A stretch of DNA of 64,000 nucleotides. It comes from Phylloscopus collybita. Taxonomy: Eukaryota; Chordata; Aves; Passeriformes; Phylloscopidae. The stretch lies in assembly GCA_027886175.1 (NCBI GenBank), contig JAJNNQ010000004.1, positions 17,775,501-17,839,500 on the forward strand, given 5' to 3'. The position numbers were made by a program, and so were the translations under genes. The notes under the pieces are model-generated. The model ran no database searches and was not told where the DNA came from. It worked only from the letters and a program-made list of their open reading frames with translations. This document shows, piece after piece, positions 59,501-64,000 of the stretch (positions are counted from its first letter, which is position 1; each line of letters begins with the position of its first letter).

Positions 59501-62500
59501 TTTTGTCATGTTTCAAATTCAAGTAGCTGGCAAGACGCTGTCAAAGACTGGATGTTTCAGGATTGTCTCAAAACCTTTTGAGACATAAAAATATCATTTT
59601 TTTCGTGCTGTTTTGAACTGTGAAGAATTACAAGTCAAAATTTAAAATTGTCTGAGTGAAATGTTTGTTCTGCTCATCAAAGGTTCTCTGCTTCAGTGTG
59701 GTCTCTTCAATTTCAGAGTGCAAAAGGCAGAGCGGAGGTCAGCTGAGAAGAAGAGAAACCTCTACCAAAAGGCCATCAGAACCATTCAATAGGAGAATAA
59801 ATAAACATTTTAGAGTAGGTCACATCCACTTTTGACATGCTAGGGTAGGAGACCATGTCCAGAAAAATCTGAATGACTGAAAGGCCTAGGTGCTTCTCTG
59901 AAAAACCCCCAAAAGAACAACTTCAGTAGAGCTAACTAATATTTTGGTATATTTTTCCTTCTTTTCCTGGAAACTCTGCAAGTGTTTATCCTTCAGATAC
60001 AGCTCACAAAAAAATTTCAACAGACATTCTGACCACACCCATTCAACTTCTGGTTACTGTTTTCCCTGCAAGGAAGGAGCGTCTGTGCACACATTTTGTT
60101 TCTGTTTTGTAACTATAGCTATGCAATAACTGGTTATACTTCCCATCAAGCAGAGTTAGAACAATTATAATTATTTTATAAATGGAGTTGAAAGAGACAC
60201 TGCTCCACTGCTTACAGAGTACCTTTGTCTCTCTGTGCACATTCCTCAGTGGATAATAAGGTTTAGGAGTTGCAGGCATGCTTGTATTCTTAGGTCAATA
60301 GAAGCACAATACAAAACCAAAAGGATGGAAATACATTAATACTGATTTATGGATGAAACACTGACAATGCTGAGATATTTACTGAGGAAGGCAATGAGAT
60401 GTTGGCAGGAATGAAAACTGATACAAATCTGTTTCTCAACTTTCTGTATTTCCAAAGGCAATGAACTGCACCCTAAATCTGCTACTCTGCCAAACCCAAA
60501 TACCTCCTGCATTTAGAATAACAAAAGCAATGACAAAGACCATCATTCTCACATTCTCTATTTTATTTTTCCATGGATTCCCTCAGAAACATGCATTACT
60601 TTAGGATATCAAGTTTCTTGTGGCATGTCCCAATGGGGATGGAAGCTCTCCACCATGAGACTCTGCTCTTGGAGCTCTGCAGGAGCTTTGGGGTTGGGTG
60701 CCAGACTGCAGACTGCAGGGGATGATCCCTCTTTGCAGGAAACAGTTGTCACAAACAATGACAACAGAAAATACTTACAGCCTCCTTGCTCCAGCAGTAT
60801 CTTATTTCTGACTGCACGGAGTCATTTTCTCCACGAGATTGTCTTGCAGTGTTTACAAGATAACAGCCAATAACTGCTCAGTGCTGCTTAGGTGGAAAGA
60901 AAAGGGTTATAGAAATTTCAAGGCCAAGTCTAGGTAAATATGATCCTTGTATTTCCACTACAGACATCTAGACACTTCCAGCTGTTGAAATTATTGCTAA
61001 ATATATTTACAGTCTTTGTACAATAAAAAGCTTTATTACTTTTACTACAGGCAGAAGAAAAAAGCTTTAAATCTTTAGTTCTGAAGCAATATCTCCTGTC
61101 TTAAAGGCAATGAAGCCTTTCAAGGGGAAAAACCAGCACACTTTTAAAAAGGTGGTTTATGATGTTGTATCTTTGTTGCAATTTTGGTTCATATATTTTT
61201 ATTAAGTGTAACCTTTATATGTAAATGAAATGATTATCCAACACAAAGTATGTTTTCATAAAGTAAGAATAGGTTTTATGTCCTCAAAGATAAAGCAGCA
61301 TAAACCAGTCAGGCAGCTCAGCATGTACTTGATGGCTGTGAAATGAACTATTTGATTTCCTATTACAGCCTTAACACTCTGCATTGTACCACAGCTACCA
61401 AACCCATGCCATTAGACATCCAACCTTTCATCAGGGAGCCCAGGAATATAAATCTGTGTTTCTAATAGGCAAAATACTTCATTCAAAAAGGCTTGGAAAT
61501 AAACCCTGCATTGCAAAATGTAGGGAGAGGAAAATGAGAATCATGTTCTAAAAACCCAGGGAGAGATGAATGTCCTCAGCACAAACAAAAGGGTTCAGAC
61601 CCAGTGTGCTGTTTCTATGTTTGAGTTTTTATTCTCTCCATTTTCAGTTGCAGCAGACCACCTCTAGGAATGGAAGGGAAACTTTACAGCCTCTGCTCTC
61701 ACGTGGCTGGACTGGGAGGCAGCACCCAGGGCTCTGCTCCCTGCCTGGCAGACACCTCTGAGGACACCTCTGGTGTTTTCATCACTCAGGACTGGGGGTC
61801 CTGCACTGACAATCTCTCCCTGAGCCAGAGAGGGGCTTTACAGCATCAAGGGAAATAAAGGGAGTCAAATTTCACATTTCAGTTTTGTGGATGGCTCATC
61901 TGCTATGAAGAAGACAATGAAGAAGACAACTTAAAGCCATCAGTTCAATCAACAGCATTGCATCATTTTGAAGGAGAGAATAGGGTGATTTTTAAGATGA
62001 GTTTTTCTAATACTTGCCATAGCAAAAAACATGGCAAGCTTGGCACGAGGCTTCCTCACTTCAATTTGAGTGCAGGATAAAGGCCACCAAGGAGTGCTGG
62101 ATGCCTAACCTTCCCTGGACAGGAAGCTCATCAACACTGGATTTACTGAGAGATAGATACAAAATTATAGAAGCACAGATCTAAACATCACACATGTCTT
62201 CATTTTTCTCTAGAACTCCTCTTTGGTTCAGAGGATAAAGCCTAATTCACCATGGGATCACCTGGGAAGCCCATGGATGTGTCTCCTTTGAACAGGAGTG
62301 AGAGTGGCTAAAAGCCAAAGAACTCAGGGCACTCCAATCCCAGATGTCAAATTAAACCCGTCACTGAACAGCTTTTTGGATAAGCAGCTGTCATAAAAAT
62401 CTTTATAATAAATTGATGAATAAAATTGTTCTGCTCCTCAGCAAGGTTGTTTATTCCTGAATCACCAACTCCACAAAGAGTTTACACTGAAAGCCTTGCT

Positions 62501-64000
62501 ACTTGTTTTATGAATCTATATCTTCACAGTCCATCTATTTATTACTTCTTTATTTTCTTAAGCAGGTGTACAGTGCTGAGCACAATGACTCCTCATTAGG
62601 TCCTGGAAATGCTACAAAACAAGAACAAAAAATAAAATATCCACATAATTTAAAAACAACCTACTGGGTCAGTCCCTGTATTTTTTTCTGATTTTACATT
62701 TTTTGTGGTCTTGGGCATTCCTTTAATTTATCATCACAAGAGAATCTGTCATTAGAGAGAGTTATGAAAATAAGATAGGGTTGGAGAAAAAAAAATAGAT
62801 TTTTTACTTTGGGTGATTAAATTCTCACTGACATTAACATATGACAACCTGTTAGAATGATTTGTAAGTCTTTACAGTTTTATAAATAGCTTTATCTCTC
62901 CATTCCACACAAGGAAAAAGAGAGATATTATTTATTGTACCTTTCTACCACTGCAGCATGGAATATTTCAAAGGCTCATTTTCAGTTTTGTGGAAGTCTC
63001 TTGATATTAAAGGGCTGCAGATACAAGATGATGAAACCTCCCTTCTATCTGCTGCCCCCCCCTGCTGCACAGGTTGTTCCACAGTGTTCTGTAAAAGAGC
63101 TCGAATCCACACAAAGGAACACTTCTCTTTCATTGGTGTGCAGATCTAAAGCCATCATAATTTCATTAAATCCTGCTGAATTCCTCAGAAATGCTGAGGA
63201 AGGCTTGAAATGTGTAATGTTTGCTTAACGGATGGACTGAATATTTATAATATTTAGTTTACATGGGGGTTGTTGCTTTTTTTTCTCTAAAAAAATGAAA
63301 TATTTGGTTTTGTTCTCTTAGTGGAGCATAAGGAAAATTATATTAATTAGTCTATTTACATGATTTCCTAACTTGGAGCAGTGAAATTTGCCTTTAGCTA
63401 GCAAATAATTGAAATTACAATTGCTGGAGATATCACAAGTTGGTTTTTTTAAAATTATATCAACCCCCATCAAGCCCTGATAGGACATTAATAGCTACTT
63501 CCCTTCACTGCTGTTGCTGTTGTTTTTTTCTCCCCACTAAGCCATTCCAGGGTACTCAAAACCATAAAACAGAAATACATGACAAGAAGCAGTAATCTTC
63601 CAATTTTATTCCCCAGACTTCAGTTTTACTGGTACATCCCTTTGGGAACATAATGACAGAGCTTTGCTTTCATAGAGACACTGGAAATAGATTGTAGTCT
63701 CAAAGTTATCATAAGATTTTGGGGAAGCAACTAGGTTTGATGGAAACAAAAGAGAAATACAAAAAAATACAGAAAAGCCAACACAGCACAAATTCATTTT
63801 AGTACTGTAGGAAATTCTTGCCAACATGAATATTTTTCTTTTCTTTGCTTTTGGAAATCAGAGGGGAGGAAGAAGCTTATTAATTCAACATTTCACTTCT
63901 AAAATAGAGGGAAAATTCAGTCAAACACAACAGTTTCTATGATAAGAGAATTGTAGACCACCTCTTATCAGGCAGATGCAATCTAGGCTTATTATCAGGC
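56551..64000. other. Unique region without recognised features
   Basis: 56.55-57.0 kb is GC-richer. The rest is AT-rich. I see no exon, RNA gene, LTR with target duplication or CR1 end. A compact palindromic AATTTAAATT cluster lies near 58287-58311, and a possible LTR-like phrase with TATAAAATAAATC is near 58464, but neither is supported enough to annotate. Confidence 0.5.

Noticed and set aside
1..64000. Search for tRNA, rRNA, snRNA, known microRNA or CRISPR-like arrays
   Set aside because: None recognised by eye on either strand; a covariance-model search would be decisive.

Overview
The window reads as nuclear vertebrate DNA, most likely from a passerine bird. It is AT-rich and single-copy in character, and I can place no intact protein-coding or RNA gene in it. 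The bird assignment rests on 3' ends of CR1-type LINEs (15.1-15.4, 33.7-33.8 and 56.2-56.5 kb), several solo retroviral LTRs of styles common in songbirds (TGTCCTGG / TGTCTTGG termini, and a family of about 304 bp with 6-bp target duplications), and pentanucleotide satellites. Bacterial features (operons, ribosome-binding sites, CRISPR arrays) are absent. Open frames are no longer than about 170 codons, and most of the longer ones are translations of repeats. The window is therefore probably intergenic or lies inside a very long intron.

Layout. 0-4.6 kb: unique AT-rich DNA with small A/C-rich and G/T-rich patches. 4.6-5.8 kb: a young solo LTR (4616-4919, minus, perfect CTGGTA target duplication) beside an older, longer LTR. 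7.5-8.3 kb: a T/G-rich patch, then a three-block polypyrimidine satellite. 8.96-9.00 kb: a perfect hairpin. 15-16.2 kb: CR1 fragment, A/C-rich tract and a perfect 19-bp inverted repeat. 22.7-23.6 kb: a GC-rich, exon-like segment after a poly-T tract, then a second copy of the young LTR in the opposite orientation. 29.4 and 33.1 kb: a 20-base C run and a 20-base G run. 34.1-35.2 kb: 21 perfect GAAAA units, then a solo LTR of about 773 bp with a perfect CCCAT duplication. 41.6-43.4 kb: a cluster of nested and adjacent LTRs bracketed in part by a 99-bp direct repeat. 44.2-44.7 kb: a decayed ancient LINE-like repeat. 52.0-52.7 kb: a 650-bp GGGYT minisatellite with strong G-quadruplex potential. 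55 kb: another probable LTR. 56.2 kb: a CR1 fragment. From 56.6 kb to the end: no recognisable feature.

No genes act together here. What can be read is a history of retroelement insertion (old CR1s, then longer LTRs, then the short LTR family, including one insertion nested in a longer LTR) and expansion of simple repeats. The one candidate for real coding function is the 22.77-23.09 kb segment, which I could not assign to a known protein and which has a competing explanation as a retrocopy. I found no convincing previously undescribed biological system.
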